42,726 nucleotides of DNA from Sulfitobacter litoralis. Its GTDB lineage: Bacteria; Pseudomonadota; Alphaproteobacteria; Rhodobacterales; Rhodobacteraceae. Where the stretch lies: contig NZ_FNJD01000026.1 in NCBI RefSeq assembly GCF_900103185.1, positions 1 through 42,726 of the forward strand. Reading direction: 5' to 3'. The notes beneath the pieces were generated by a model. The model searched no databases, had not been told where the DNA came from, and saw nothing but the letters and a program-made list of their open reading frames with translations. Positions 19,297 through 28,092 of this stretch are shown piece by piece (position 1 is the stretch's first letter; the number at the start of each line of letters is the position of its first letter). A program made the position numbers and the translations under genes.

Positions 19297-20664
19297 CTAT
19301 GCTTTGATAATCTCAACTTTGGGCAGGCGCACGACGGCTGCGAAACCGCGTGGATTGTCCGGACGGGGGCCATAGATCTCGAATTGGCAGCCAGACTGAT
19401 TGCACAGGTCCTGAACGATCGACAGTCCAAGACCGTATCCGTCTGAAACTGTGTCGCGTCGGATAAATCGCTGTTTCATAGCTTCAAAATCGGTAGTGGA
19501 TAGCGGGGCGCAGTCGTTTGATACCAACACATCTCCCGGCCGACTGGCATCCACGATCGTGGGTGCAGTGCCACAGGCGTGTTTCAGGGCGTTGTCGAAT
19601 ATGTTGGTCAGGATGATACCCAATGCGTCCGGATCGACGCGGCTTAAACAGCGGCCTGTGGGGAATTTCAGCACCAGCTTGTCAGTATCCGGGCATTGAT
19701 TGCGCAATTCGTTCATCAGGAGCGTGATCACTGGATTTAGGTCTGTCACAGACGCATTCAGGCCCAACCCGGACTGCGCCCGTGACAATTGCAGCAGGCG
19801 TTCAATCAAGCGTTCCAGACGTTTCAGACCCGTCTCGATTTCGACAAGGTTGCCGGTTTGGACCGGGTCATTGATCTTTGCCCGAAGCCTTTGCGCCTGG
19901 GCCAGGCAAATCGCGACGGGTGTGCGCAATTCGTGGGCGGCATTGGTGGCAAAGGCACGTTCCGCATGCAACGCGCGGTCGAGCCGCGACATCAGCCCGT
20001 CGAGCGTGTCAATCGCCGGCGTGATCTCGGCGAATGTATTGTCACGATCAATAGGGGACAGGTTGTGTTCGTTCTTTTCGGCGATGTTTCGGCTGAGCTC
20101 TGCAATCATCGCAACTGAACGGCGAACCGCCCAGAATGACGCAAGGGCAAAGAGCAGTCCCAGCAGTGCTAAACCGACAACGACCCCGATGATCACATCG
20201 GTTATCGCTTCGCTGCGTTCGATCATCGGTTCGGCCACCACCACGCTTCCCATCCCAGGCTGATCCGACGGCAGAACAATGACACGATGCCCGCGCGTGG
20301 TGCTCAGGCCTGGAAGCAGTGGTACAGGCAGCGCGAAAGTTCCTACTGTCATGGATCGCGCCATGACCTCACCGTTCACACCGACATACCACAGCAAAGC
20401 CCGCTCATTCGGCTTGCGCAGATCGCTTTCGTAGTCCAGCAGATTGCCCGCACCGGTGCCGATGCTTCCCGTGGTCCTTTGGGAGGTTTCGATGATGTCG
20501 CGCAGCAGATGGGCCTTGCCAGTGAGGCTGGCATCGAGCAGTTCGTCATATTCGTCCATGAATACATGGAGGACGATGAAAACGCTTACCACCATGACGA
20601 TCAGTCCGGGCAAAAGCAACGAACCCAGAAGCGACTGAAACAGGCTTTTGCGGCGGTTAATCAT
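19297..20664 (-). CDS. sensor histidine kinase of the eptA operon (PmrB/QseC-like)
   Basis: A 455-residue membrane kinase that probably phosphorylates the response regulator encoded just upstream. Two membrane segments (about 13-35 and 158-180) flank a periplasmic domain of roughly 120 residues. Just after the first segment lies EYDE; an ExxE motif binds Fe(III) in PmrB, but the match here may be chance. HAMP-like and dimerisation parts follow with the H-box AAHELRTP, N-box NIFDNALKHA and G-box GYGLGLSIV. It is the last gene of eptA-dgkA-regulator-kinase, overlapping the regulator stop by four bases. Confidence 0.9.
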   Translation of the reverse strand: MINRRKSLFQSLLGSLLLPGLIVMVVSVFIVLHVFMDEYDELLDASLTGKAHLLRDIIETSQRTTGSIGTGAGNLLDYESDLRKPNERALLWYVGVNGEVMARSMTVGTFALPVPLLPGLSTTRGHRVIVLPSDQPGMGSVVVAEPMIERSEAITDVIIGVVVGLALLGLLFALASFWAVRRSVAMIAELSRNIAEKNEHNLSPIDRDNTFAEITPAIDTLDGLMSRLDRALHAERAFATNAAHELRTPVAICLAQAQRLRAKINDPVQTGNLVEIETGLKRLERLIERLLQLSRAQSGLGLNASVTDLNPVITLLMNELRNQCPDTDKLVLKFPTGRCLSRVDPDALGIILTNIFDNALKHACGTAPTIVDASRPGDVLVSNDCAPLSTTDFEAMKQRFIRRDTVSDGYGLGLSIVQDLCNQSGCQFEIYGPRPDNPRGFAAVVRLPKVEIIKA

Positions 20665-21317
20665 TTTGTCAGTGCGTACCCCATACCCCGGTGCGTTACG
20701 ATCAGGTCTTTGCCCAATTTTGTGCGGAGGCGGCTGATATGTGCTTCGAGAGCGTTGCTTTCTATCTCTTCACCGTAGGCATAGATAGAGGCCTCGAGGC
20801 TCTCCTTTGGCACGATCTGTGACTTTCGGCGCAGCAGCGTTTCAAACACACCCCATTCCTTTGCGGTCAGCCGGACCGGTTGCCCAGCACGGATGACACT
20901 GTGATCCGACAGGTTGATCACCAGATCGCGCAGCTGGACAGTTTGCGCAATCTGGTTTGCGCTCCGCCGACATACGGTGTGAACGCGCGCTTTTACCTCA
21001 TCGAGATCGAAGGGTTTTATCACATAGTCATCGGCACCACGGTTCAATCCGTCAATCCGGTCCGAGACCTTGTCGCGCGCAGTCAGAATGATGATCGGCG
21101 TCCGCAGCATCCGCGCCCGCAATGAACTGAGAAAGATGAGCCCGTCTCCATCAGGCAGTTTCAGGTCCAAAAGAACCACATCATAATCCAAGGTGCGCAG
21201 CGCGGCATCGGCCTCGTCCAGCGTGTCAAACCATTCGACAATGTTCTGATCAGCCTCCAGATGCTCTTTGAGCGGCCGCGCAAGTGCAGCTTCGTCTTCA
21301 ATCAGGAGGATGCGCAT
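20661..21317 (-). CDS. OmpR-family response regulator (PmrA/QseB-like)
   Basis: A 218-residue regulator with an N-terminal receiver domain (acidic pair IEDE; phosphoacceptor Asp in DVVLLDLKLPDGDG, about residue 51; Lys in YVIKPFD) and a C-terminal winged helix (LTAKEWGVFETLLRRKSQIV; VEAHISRLRTKLG-type recognition). It likely controls its own operon through the tandem 11-bp repeat upstream of eptA. The gene overlaps the kinase start. A 114-bp gap separates it from dgkA, where an internal promoter is possible but not evident. Confidence 0.93.
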   Translation of the reverse strand: MRILLIEDEAALARPLKEHLEADQNIVEWFDTLDEADAALRTLDYDVVLLDLKLPDGDGLIFLSSLRARMLRTPIIILTARDKVSDRIDGLNRGADDYVIKPFDLDEVKARVHTVCRRSANQIAQTVQLRDLVINLSDHSVIRAGQPVRLTAKEWGVFETLLRRKSQIVPKESLEASIYAYGEEIESNALEAHISRLRTKLGKDLIVTHRGMGYALTK

Positions 21318-21431
21318 TTTGGTCCAGTCCGATCCGATGAGAAGCTTGCCACAGTTCGCCCAACGCTTGATTTCGACTGCCGTTTGCGCATGAGAAACGT
21401 CTCCTTTCTCGACCTATCCATCGGATGCCTT

Positions 21432-21833
21432 TCAGCCTATGCCGGAAGAACGCAAAACCACAGCACACAGAAAAACGCCATTCGCAAACAGCAGGCACAT
21501 CGTTGCAAGTGATCCCAGATCCTTTGCGTCGCGCGCGAACACCTCCCACTGCGGTGTCAGGTGGTCGACGATACATTCGATCGCCGTGTTCAGTGCTTCC
21601 ACTGCGATGAGTCCGGAGAACAGGATCAAAAGGATCAGGTACTCGAAGAGTTCCGCATCCATGACGTACAACAGCACACCACATAGCGGCAAAGCCACGA
21701 CGATATGCCGGAACGCAGTTTCCAACCATAGCCTGCGGATGCCCCCGATCGAATATCCTGCCGCGGCAAAGACATGGGCAACCCCGGTGACCCGCGCAGG
21801 TTTCTGAGGCCGGATTGTCTTATCAAACTTCAT
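21432..21833 (-). CDS. dgkA: diacylglycerol kinase DgkA
   Basis: A 133-residue integral membrane kinase with three membrane segments that converts diacylglycerol to phosphatidic acid. The family motif EALNTAIECIVDHLTP is present, with the catalytic glutamate and metal-binding residues. EptA releases diacylglycerol when it takes phosphoethanolamine from phosphatidylethanolamine, so DgkA next to it would recycle that product. Its start overlaps the eptA stop by four bases, indicating coupled translation. Confidence 0.92.
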   Translation of the reverse strand: MKFDKTIRPQKPARVTGVAHVFAAAGYSIGGIRRLWLETAFRHIVVALPLCGVLLYVMDAELFEYLILLILFSGLIAVEALNTAIECIVDHLTPQWEVFARDAKDLGSLATMCLLFANGVFLCAVVLRSSGIG

Positions 21834-23494
21834 ATCTTGGCCAACTCTACTCTGGTTTTGCAGGAAGAAAAGATATCCAGATCGGCATTTCGCTCTGCTG
21901 TGTCGATATTAAGCAAACCAAGCAGCGAGTGGAACAGGTTGTCATGCGAAAGCGGGTTGTTCTCCTGTGCGGCGACGCAGCTTTCATCAATGCCAAAGCG
22001 GGTCTTGAAGGCATCAGACAACCACAGGATCATCGGCACATGGGTTTGCGTTTCCGGTGCCATGAAATAGGGTGCGCCGTGCAGATAGAGCCCATGCTCA
22101 CCCAGAGATTCACCGTGATCCGACATATAGATCAGCGATGTGGCCAGACGGTCATCTGCGGACAGCATGCCAATGATCCGGGCGAGGATATGATCGGTAT
22201 AGGCAATGGTATTATCGTAGGCGTTGGTAATCTCCTGTGGCGTGCATTTTTTGAACTCTGAGGAGCGGCAGGCCGGTTTGAAACGTTCGAAGTCTTCTGG
22301 GTAACGCTGGTAGTAGGTCGGTCCGTGGCTTCCCATCTGGTGGAGGACCAGAACGGTATCTTCGGTGATCGACGAGATGTAGTCTTTGAGGGGCTCAATG
22401 AATATTCCGTCCATACATTCACCCGTCGAACAGAATTCCGAATTGTTCAGGTCGGTAAATTTGCGCGTCTTGAACCGCGCGGCAATCCCTTTGTCACCGG
22501 TGTTGTTGTCCCACCATTCAACATGCAGCCCTGCGTGCCCCAGCACATCCAGCACGTTCTCGGTCGAAGTGCCGTTCTCATACGAATAGGTGTCGCGGCT
22601 GAATTTCGAGAACATGCAGGGCAGCGATACGGCTGTCGCAGTTCCGCAAGACTGCGCGTTGCTGAAATTGATGATCGGCAACTGTGCCAACTCGGGGTTT
22701 GTGTCAACATCATAGCCGTTCAGGCTGAAATTTTGGGCGCGCGCTGTTTCACCGGCAACAACAATCGTCAGCATGGGCTTTTGCGGCGCCTCATACGCAG
22801 CGCCGGTCTGTGCGTCCGTTCCGGTGCTGGCGAGGTCCAGCTCGGCTGAACGCGACATCATTTTAGCATATCGGATCGCGGCCACGAGCGGCGCACCTGG
22901 CTGATAGCTGCTCATGAAATCTTTCCGTTCGCGCAGGATGGAAGAATAGGATTTCAGATCGGCCATCAACAAGCCCGCCGCCAACGCAAAGCTTAGAACG
23001 CATGTCAGTATCGGTGTCACGGCTGCCCTGACGGCTCGCTGCGGTCGAATGCGGACACAGATCACCACGAGCGAGGGTAAAATGCCGAAGATGACACCAT
23101 GGGTGACGTAGCCAGCCGTTATCAAGTGTCTGGATTCACTGACGGTTGTGACCATAATATTCTGTATCATGTCACGGTCTATGATGATCCCCAGCGTATC
23201 AATGTAATACGATGTCATAGCAGCCAAGATAAGCATCGAAATCAGAAAGGGTTTGACTGTCCACGGAAAGGCAAACAGGCTGAATGCCGCCAGCGTCAGA
23301 AGAAACAATGCTGCCATATATCCGATCAGGGAAATCAGATGGCCCGAGAAGACATCCGCAGCGATCACCCAGAACGTGCCATTGTCGACACAGAACATGA
23401 ATGTGATGGTCAGAACGGTCAGCAAGAGTGGCGAAATAGTTAACCGCTCACGCAGTTCTGCCGTTCGGCATCTAAGGGAGTGAAAAGTTGGCAT
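21830..23494 (-). CDS. eptA: lipid A phosphoethanolamine transferase (EptA/PmrC family)
   Basis: A 554-residue inner membrane enzyme that transfers phosphoethanolamine from phosphatidylethanolamine to lipid A, lowering negative charge and giving resistance to polymyxins and cationic peptides. Five membrane segments lie within residues 20-180, then a periplasmic sulfatase-fold domain with the catalytic threonine in GETARAQNFSLNGY (Thr250) and zinc ligands in MSDHGESLGEHG. Conserved cysteines (QSCGTA, LPCMF, CSTGEC) fit the family's disulfides. The length equals that of EptA and MCR proteins. It is the first gene of a four-gene operon with its own two-component system; tandem 11-bp repeats lie upstream. 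Whether it belongs to an MCR clade cannot be told here. Confidence 0.93.
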   Translation of the reverse strand: MPTFHSLRCRTAELRERLTISPLLLTVLTITFMFCVDNGTFWVIAADVFSGHLISLIGYMAALFLLTLAAFSLFAFPWTVKPFLISMLILAAMTSYYIDTLGIIIDRDMIQNIMVTTVSESRHLITAGYVTHGVIFGILPSLVVICVRIRPQRAVRAAVTPILTCVLSFALAAGLLMADLKSYSSILRERKDFMSSYQPGAPLVAAIRYAKMMSRSAELDLASTGTDAQTGAAYEAPQKPMLTIVVAGETARAQNFSLNGYDVDTNPELAQLPIINFSNAQSCGTATAVSLPCMFSKFSRDTYSYENGTSTENVLDVLGHAGLHVEWWDNNTGDKGIAARFKTRKFTDLNNSEFCSTGECMDGIFIEPLKDYISSITEDTVLVLHQMGSHGPTYYQRYPEDFERFKPACRSSEFKKCTPQEITNAYDNTIAYTDHILARIIGMLSADDRLATSLIYMSDHGESLGEHGLYLHGAPYFMAPETQTHVPMILWLSDAFKTRFGIDESCVAAQENNPLSHDNLFHSLLGLLNIDTAERNADLDIFSSCKTRVELAKI

Positions 23495-23536
23495 TGTAGA
23501 GATCTCGCAAGGTTAATTGCGTGCTCATGATCATTG

Positions 23537-23558
23537 GAAGCTTACGAGAAGCTTACGA
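23537..23558. promoter_or_regulatory. tandem 11-bp repeat upstream of eptA, candidate response-regulator site
   Basis: Two perfect head-to-tail copies of GAAGCTTACGA (TCGTAAGCTTC on the coding strand) with an 11-bp period, 43-64 bp before the eptA start. One helical turn between half-sites is how OmpR/PmrA-type dimers bind DNA. The sequence differs from the enteric PmrA box. Confidence 0.55.
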
Positions 23559-24394
23559 ATTAAAACCATTAGAGTTCGAACGCCGCCTTTTCTTTGAAGT
23601 GGCAGGTTCGGCCAGAATAAGATTGCGGTGGGGTCAAGGCTCACATGGTCCCATTGCCTGCCGCAGGCAGCATTGCAGCAGCTAATGAATGTTCGCTTAG
23701 GGCCGTAATCGCCGCCTGTCCTAAGCGAAGGTAATTGTAAACATAAAACGCGGAGCTGATTGGGGCGTTGCGAAAGGGTCCAGTCCAATGTCATGGGCAA
23801 TGGCCATGGAGTGATTGAAGCTAATTGGAATATTCACTCGGATTTGAAGGGGGAGGCGGCAAGCCTGGCGCGATCCTATAAGCCCTCCGTATTTGAGTGA
23901 ATCAATTAAGTTATTGAATTAACAGAATTTCAGGATATTTAGCTGCATCTGCGACGCGCAAACTTATGCGCGCCACGCAATTTTATGTGCTTCCCTACAC
24001 CTCTCGGTTGAAAAAGGACCCCGTCGCACGTCGCACTCTGACTTTGCGTTCTTTCCTGAGGAAAGTCGATGCGGCGCTTCCCGATGAATACATCGACTTT
24101 CTAAATCGGGGCGGCCCCGACGAGCTGGATTGGGAGGTTCTCTATCCCGAGCAATGGAAAACGGCAGTTTCATGAGGCACTGAACCTAATAACCCGGCTG
24201 CACGTGCCCTGCGCCCCCTCTGAATCGGAGGAAGAAATGGGCTATTTGCGGGAGCCGACACCGATGCCGAAATCTTGGCGGGCGATGACGATCAAAGAGA
24301 CCGCTATGTTAAACGATCTCGATCCACAGGCCTAATCGGAGGCCAAGCCCTCGAGAAACCGTTCGATGAATCGTCCGATTTTTGGGGGCAGCTT
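23559..24394. other. gene-poor region with one possible frameshifted relic
   Basis: No intact recognised gene. AT-rich sequence with short inverted repeats lies at 23830-23920 (ATTCACTC and GAGTGAAT; TCAAT and ATTGA). A plus-strand open frame 23966-24175 (EYIDFLNRGGPDELDWEVLY) is followed in another frame to 24335 by EALNLITRLHVPCAPSESEE and a segment ending NDLDPQA; together they look like one decayed gene, function unknown. Confidence 0.35.
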
Positions 24395-25030
24395 TTACAC
24401 TCCGCCTAAACCATTTTTTGCAACCACCTCGCTGAGAAACTGGGCCAGATCAGCCTTCGAAATTAAGGTTGCATCATCGGCATTCGAGCGATTCAGCGTT
24501 TGGATTTTCCGCTCAAAACGTGCACTCTTGCGCTCCTCGGCATCAAGTTTTTTCTGGATCGTCAGGACTCGTTTTTCCGCCTCCGTTGCACGCTTGGTCT
24601 CCTGCATCCGAGCTTCACGTTCTGCGTCATAGGCCGTTCGCATCCGGCGCACTTCTTGTTCCGCTTCGGTTAACTGGATCTGGATTTGGTCGGTGAGGAC
24701 GCCGTGAGCTTCAGCGATGTTGAGAAGCCCACGGTACCGATAGTCCTGTAGGTCTGCATCAAACCTTGCAACGACCTCGCTGGGGAGAGACGCTATCCTT
24801 CGTCGCGCCTGCTCATCATGACGGAGATCTAAGATCCGTTTGATGTTGCTTTCCATGTCACCAGCCCGTGGCCTGTAGTTCAGCCTGAACAGGTGGTTGA
24901 GTTTCTCTGCCACACTTTTCTGGCAGATCTCAGCAACATCTTGGTCCGCCTCTGCGGCTTCAATGGCCCGTTCCAGCATTTCATCAGTGTATGGGAGCTT
25001 TGGTCCAGGTTTCCTGCGGTTTGCTGTCAT
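24395..25030 (-). CDS. KfrA-like coiled-coil DNA-binding protein
   Basis: A 211-residue protein with a basic start (TANRRKPGPKLPYTDEMLERAI), a predicted N-terminal DNA-binding part, and a long charged coiled coil at about 125-195 (LTEAEQEVRRMRTAYDAERE and onward). This layout resembles KfrA-type plasmid or integrative-element proteins, which bind their own promoter and form fibre-like structures linked to stability. The match is by architecture, not by a diagnostic motif. It is transcribed away from the 21-bp repeat array and the excisionase-like gene. Short repeats at its promoter (25055-25086) may be its operator. Confidence 0.6.
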   Translation of the reverse strand: MTANRRKPGPKLPYTDEMLERAIEAAEADQDVAEICQKSVAEKLNHLFRLNYRPRAGDMESNIKRILDLRHDEQARRRIASLPSEVVARFDADLQDYRYRGLLNIAEAHGVLTDQIQIQLTEAEQEVRRMRTAYDAEREARMQETKRATEAEKRVLTIQKKLDAEERKSARFERKIQTLNRSNADDATLISKADLAQFLSEVVAKNGLGGV

Positions 25031-25054
25031 GTTCGTCTCCGAAATTAGTACGAA

Positions 25055-25087
25055 CTGTCAGATGATCTGTCAGTTGCGATATGTCAG
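25055..25087. promoter_or_regulatory. three TGTCAG repeats upstream of the KfrA-like gene
   Basis: TGTCAG occurs at 25056, 25068 and 25082, spaced 12 and 14 bp, beginning 26 bp before the start codon on the minus strand. This could be a self-repression site; KfrA proteins are known to bind repeats at their own promoters. Confidence 0.35.
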
Positions 25088-25407
25088 TTCAGGCAGCGGG
25101 ACATCTGCTGCCTGAAAAGAAGGTTGTGCCGTTCCATTAGCTCCGGAAACTTTTCTTGAAGTTTTATTCCAGCATATGATTTTTCGCTTGGGAACCTGTT
25201 GGCCAGATGGCAGTACGCTCAACGTCTGGTGAGATCCGAGCGGCTTGCTTCAACACCTCGACGGTTACCCCACAGCGAATGCCCGATTGCGTAGACCCCC
25301 AAAATTACCCTCATCGGCATGGTTGATGCCTGTTTCAGGGGGTTCTTAGGTTCTCTTGTTTCAGGGCCCGAATAGTTGAACACCTTCAATAGCTTATGCG
25401 AGGTAAG

Positions 25408-25512
25408 GCCGCATTTTCCCGACAGAGGGCCACTTTTTTCCGAGCGGTGGTCGGATTTTCCCGACGAGGGGACGCGGAATCCCGCAGAGTGGACGGATTT
25501 TCCCGACGAAAG
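25408..25512. repeat. iteron-like array, five repeats at exact 21-bp spacing
   Basis: Five copies of a motif near CGGATTTTCCCGACGAGGG. The G after the C run falls at 25421, 25442, 25463, 25484 and 25505, so the period is 21 bp with no drift. Copies 3 and 5 are best, copy 4 shorter in T. A 21-bp period puts the sites on one face of the helix. It lies about 130 bp before the excisionase-like gene. Possible roles are replication iterons, regulator sites or recombination directionality sites. Confidence 0.7.
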
Positions 25513-25640
25513 AGCAAGAAGCTGAAACAGCGCGGATCCTGTCCCCGACATAGCTGGTCGGCAGAGCCGTTGAGCTCAATATTCAAAAAATTCGTCTGGC
25601 GTTAGGTCGGGGAGCGGCAGGGGCCTAATTCCGACGGACC

Positions 25641-26084
25641 ATGACAGACAAGCCCGCCACCAAACCGCAACTCGAAACCTTCTTCGGTGTGACAGACCGC
25701 GGTCTGCCCGCCGTGCTTAACGATCTGCAGATCCGCCCGATCGGCGGGCATGTGCGCTGGCCGGTGGTCTGGAAGGCGCTGGGGCTCGCAGCGGAACAAG
25801 ATCCAGGCCACGTATGCGAACTTAAGCACCCGCTGATGACGGCCGGAGAGGTAGGTGACTTGTGCGAAGTCACTGCACGAACCGTCTACCGCTGGCAGAC
25901 AGGTGTTGGGCTGCCAGACGGCCTGCCGTCGATGCCAAAGGCGATCGATCTCTCTGCTGGTCGCAAAGACGCTCGCAAGACACGCTGGCGGAAGTCGGAG
26001 ATCGTCGCTTGGCAGGACCGGGAACCGCAGCCCGCCTACGCTCGCGCCGCGCCGACTTTCGGATCCCTCAAACCCACCCCCTGA
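25641..26084 (+). CDS. excisionase-like helix-turn-helix protein
   Basis: A 147-residue protein with two HTH-like parts. The first (LETFFGVTDRGLPAVL, then GHVRWPVVWKAL) resembles Nu1/AlpA-type DNA-binding folds; the second (TAGEVGDLCEVTARTVYRWQ) is a MerR-like HTH_17 segment as in excisionases. The C-terminus is basic and proline-rich. It is the first gene of an apparent operon with a small ORF and two tyrosine recombinases and directly follows the 21-bp array, so it may bind that array and control excision or transcription. Identification is by pattern only. Confidence 0.65.
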   Translation: MTDKPATKPQLETFFGVTDRGLPAVLNDLQIRPIGGHVRWPVVWKALGLAAEQDPGHVCELKHPLMTAGEVGDLCEVTARTVYRWQTGVGLPDGLPSMPKAIDLSAGRKDARKTRWRKSEIVAWQDREPQPAYARAAPTFGSLKPTP

Positions 26085-26098
26085 ACGGGAGTAGACCC

Positions 26099-26284
26099 AT
26101 GCCCACAGACCTGGCTGATACACATTTTCCGCTTAAGCGACGTCGATACGCAGCAGGCGACGCTGATACAACCTCTCAAGGGATTTCACCGGCGGCAATC
26201 GGGAAAGCGTGTGTATCGAAACCGCGTTTTGACGACGAAACCGACGATTTAGCGACACACGGAGAAACCCGATGCTACAGATGA
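26099..26284 (+). CDS. possible small ORF between the HTH gene and the recombinase genes
   Basis: A 61-residue frame, ATG 26099, with GGGAG upstream. The product is charged (KRRRY, FDDETDD) and has no recognised domain. It ends 13 bases inside the first recombinase gene, so it could couple their translation. It may equally be non-coding leader sequence. Confidence 0.35.
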   Translation: MPTDLADTHFPLKRRRYAAGDADTTSQGISPAAIGKACVSKPRFDDETDDLATHGETRCYR

Positions 26285-28092
26285 CGATCCAGCCAACGAA
26301 AACCTGCACATTGTTTGCGTCCGGTCCGACGCTCGCCGATGTGGTGCAACGAGTAGAGGCTCGCACCGTGGCGGGCGAACTGACCCAATCGACTGGGGAA
26401 AGCTATGTAGGGGCAATCAAATCGGTTGGAGATCGGCAGAACACACCACTCCGGATGATCGACGCCACCCTCGAGAACCTGGAGGATGTTCTCCCCAAAA
26501 ATGGTTTTGATCCGAGGCACGACCCCTCCAATACATCCTATAATTTGAAACGGCGTCGGGTGGCGGCGGCCCTCAAGGAGTTTCTGGGCATTCATGAGAT
26601 GTTGCAAACCTTGAGGGCGCAACAGGACGAATGGACCGATTTATTTCTCGTGATGGAGCCCTATACAAAATTCAAATCAGGCAGTTGGGGCTGGCATCCG
26701 ATGTGCCTCGAAGCGATGCGCAGCTTTGCGCTCGTTGCGCGTGCACACGGCTGGCAACCTCGGGACATAAACGCCGCGAGAGCGACGCAGCTGGATGATC
26801 TTTATAGTGGTAACAAGCGCACCGCGAACCGCACATGTTTGGTGCGCCTCGATGACATTCGGAAATTTTCGGATGCGCTTCCTTTTCTGCCGCCCGAACC
26901 CATCGGTTTTGATGCTGCGCATCGACAAGAGATCAAGACCGGTTTTCCGTCAACCTTCGATCTTATTTTTAACCGGTGGATTGACGCGGTCACCAAATCA
27001 GGGTGGGATCCTGTTGCAGAGGCAAACAGCGATGATCGTCAAAAACATGCGCATGTCTTGCGCTCGGCCTTTCGCTGCTTTTTCAGGATCGCTCTCGAGC
27101 TTGATCTGATTTCCCGAGATGCAATGGAAATTCTGACAGTGCTGAGCTGTGACGAAGCCATCCGGCTCGTTGCCCGAGAAATGTTCGCCCGCAAAAACCG
27201 AGCAAGAGAAAAAGGGCGGCTCGATCCCAGGACCAGCCGGAAATACCTTAAGGGCATTCGCCAGGTGCTGAACGCGCGCGGGGTCGATACCACGGTGCTG
27301 AGTCGGATTATCGCAAATAACAAGGACTCGCGCAAAGGCGCGGCAGCCGACAAGCGCATGACCCGGCAAAACCAGGCATTTTGTGAAGCATTGGTCGAAA
27401 AGCTGCATCTGCGGCGACGGTTTCTGTTTTCCTATAAGCCCCTCCGAGCACAAGCCGAAGCTATCATGGCGAGAGCAAAGGCCGAGGCGCGCAAGATGAC
27501 CAAGAATGAGATCGCCCGCGTCCGGCTGCTTGGCACCTGTGCCTGCTTTGCGGCGATCGAGATCGGTGGCGCACCTATCCGTGTCGAAAACGCCATGGGC
27601 CTCAGCTGCGTTGGGACGGATGCCCAGATCCTCGTCCCGAAGAAAGGAAAAAAACCGATGAATGTTCTCATTCCTGAAGGATTTACAAAAAACGGTGTCG
27701 AGATCCAGTTCCCGATTAAGTGGAACAAACATGGTTGCTACGATACGATCGAATGGTATTTCGACACTATCCGCCCGCTGTTTCCGTATGCAGGGAGCAA
27801 CCCATACCTGTTCCCGGCCGTCAGGGCAGTCGGGAAGCCGATGGACCCCGGTTATTTTGGCGAAAAATTCTCCGAATTCATGCGCACGATCGTCGATCTG
27901 CCGATGACGCCGCACCAAATGCGCCACGGCCAGACATCATTGCTGCTCAACGCGCATCCGGAAGAGATCGAGGTGATTGCCAAGCGCATTGATGACAGCG
28001 TTGATACGCTGCGTCGCTACTATGGCTGGCTCAACGCGATGCGCATGGTTGAACGGGGCCAAGATCTGCTTGCGGGGTTAATGGATGGCTGA
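26272..28092 (+). CDS. tyrosine recombinase family protein, first of a tandem pair
   Basis: A 606-residue protein, longer than typical integrases. The C-terminal domain has the arginine of motif I (GGAPIRVENAMGL, near 435), the HxxR of motif II (TPHQMRHGQTSLLL), and the tyrosine nucleophile within TLRRYYGW near the end. The N-terminal two thirds resembles the core-binding helical domains of large recombinases. GGAGA precedes the ATG at 26272. The gene overlaps the next recombinase by eight bases. Such pairs or trios of large recombinases occur in GInt-type islands and Tn554-like elements; this arrangement is similar but not identical to either. Confidence 0.8.
   Translation: MLQMTIQPTKTCTLFASGPTLADVVQRVEARTVAGELTQSTGESYVGAIKSVGDRQNTPLRMIDATLENLEDVLPKNGFDPRHDPSNTSYNLKRRRVAAALKEFLGIHEMLQTLRAQQDEWTDLFLVMEPYTKFKSGSWGWHPMCLEAMRSFALVARAHGWQPRDINAARATQLDDLYSGNKRTANRTCLVRLDDIRKFSDALPFLPPEPIGFDAAHRQEIKTGFPSTFDLIFNRWIDAVTKSGWDPVAEANSDDRQKHAHVLRSAFRCFFRIALELDLISRDAMEILTVLSCDEAIRLVAREMFARKNRAREKGRLDPRTSRKYLKGIRQVLNARGVDTTVLSRIIANNKDSRKGAAADKRMTRQNQAFCEALVEKLHLRRRFLFSYKPLRAQAEAIMARAKAEARKMTKNEIARVRLLGTCACFAAIEIGGAPIRVENAMGLSCVGTDAQILVPKKGKKPMNVLIPEGFTKNGVEIQFPIKWNKHGCYDTIEWYFDTIRPLFPYAGSNPYLFPAVRAVGKPMDPGYFGEKFSEFMRTIVDLPMTPHQMRHGQTSLLLNAHPEEIEVIAKRIDDSVDTLRRYYGWLNAMRMVERGQDLLAGLMDG

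Noticed and set aside
18962..19375. 137-codon plus-strand frame upstream of the kinase end
   Set aside because: No domain, and it overlaps the end of the histidine kinase on the opposite strand; probably chance.
21830..23494. Calling the gene a specific mcr allele
   Set aside because: Motifs support the EptA/PmrC family, but subfamily placement needs an alignment that could not be run.
25408..25512. Possible CRISPR array
   Set aside because: The period is only 21 bp and the whole unit is repeated, without unique spacers; no cas genes are present.
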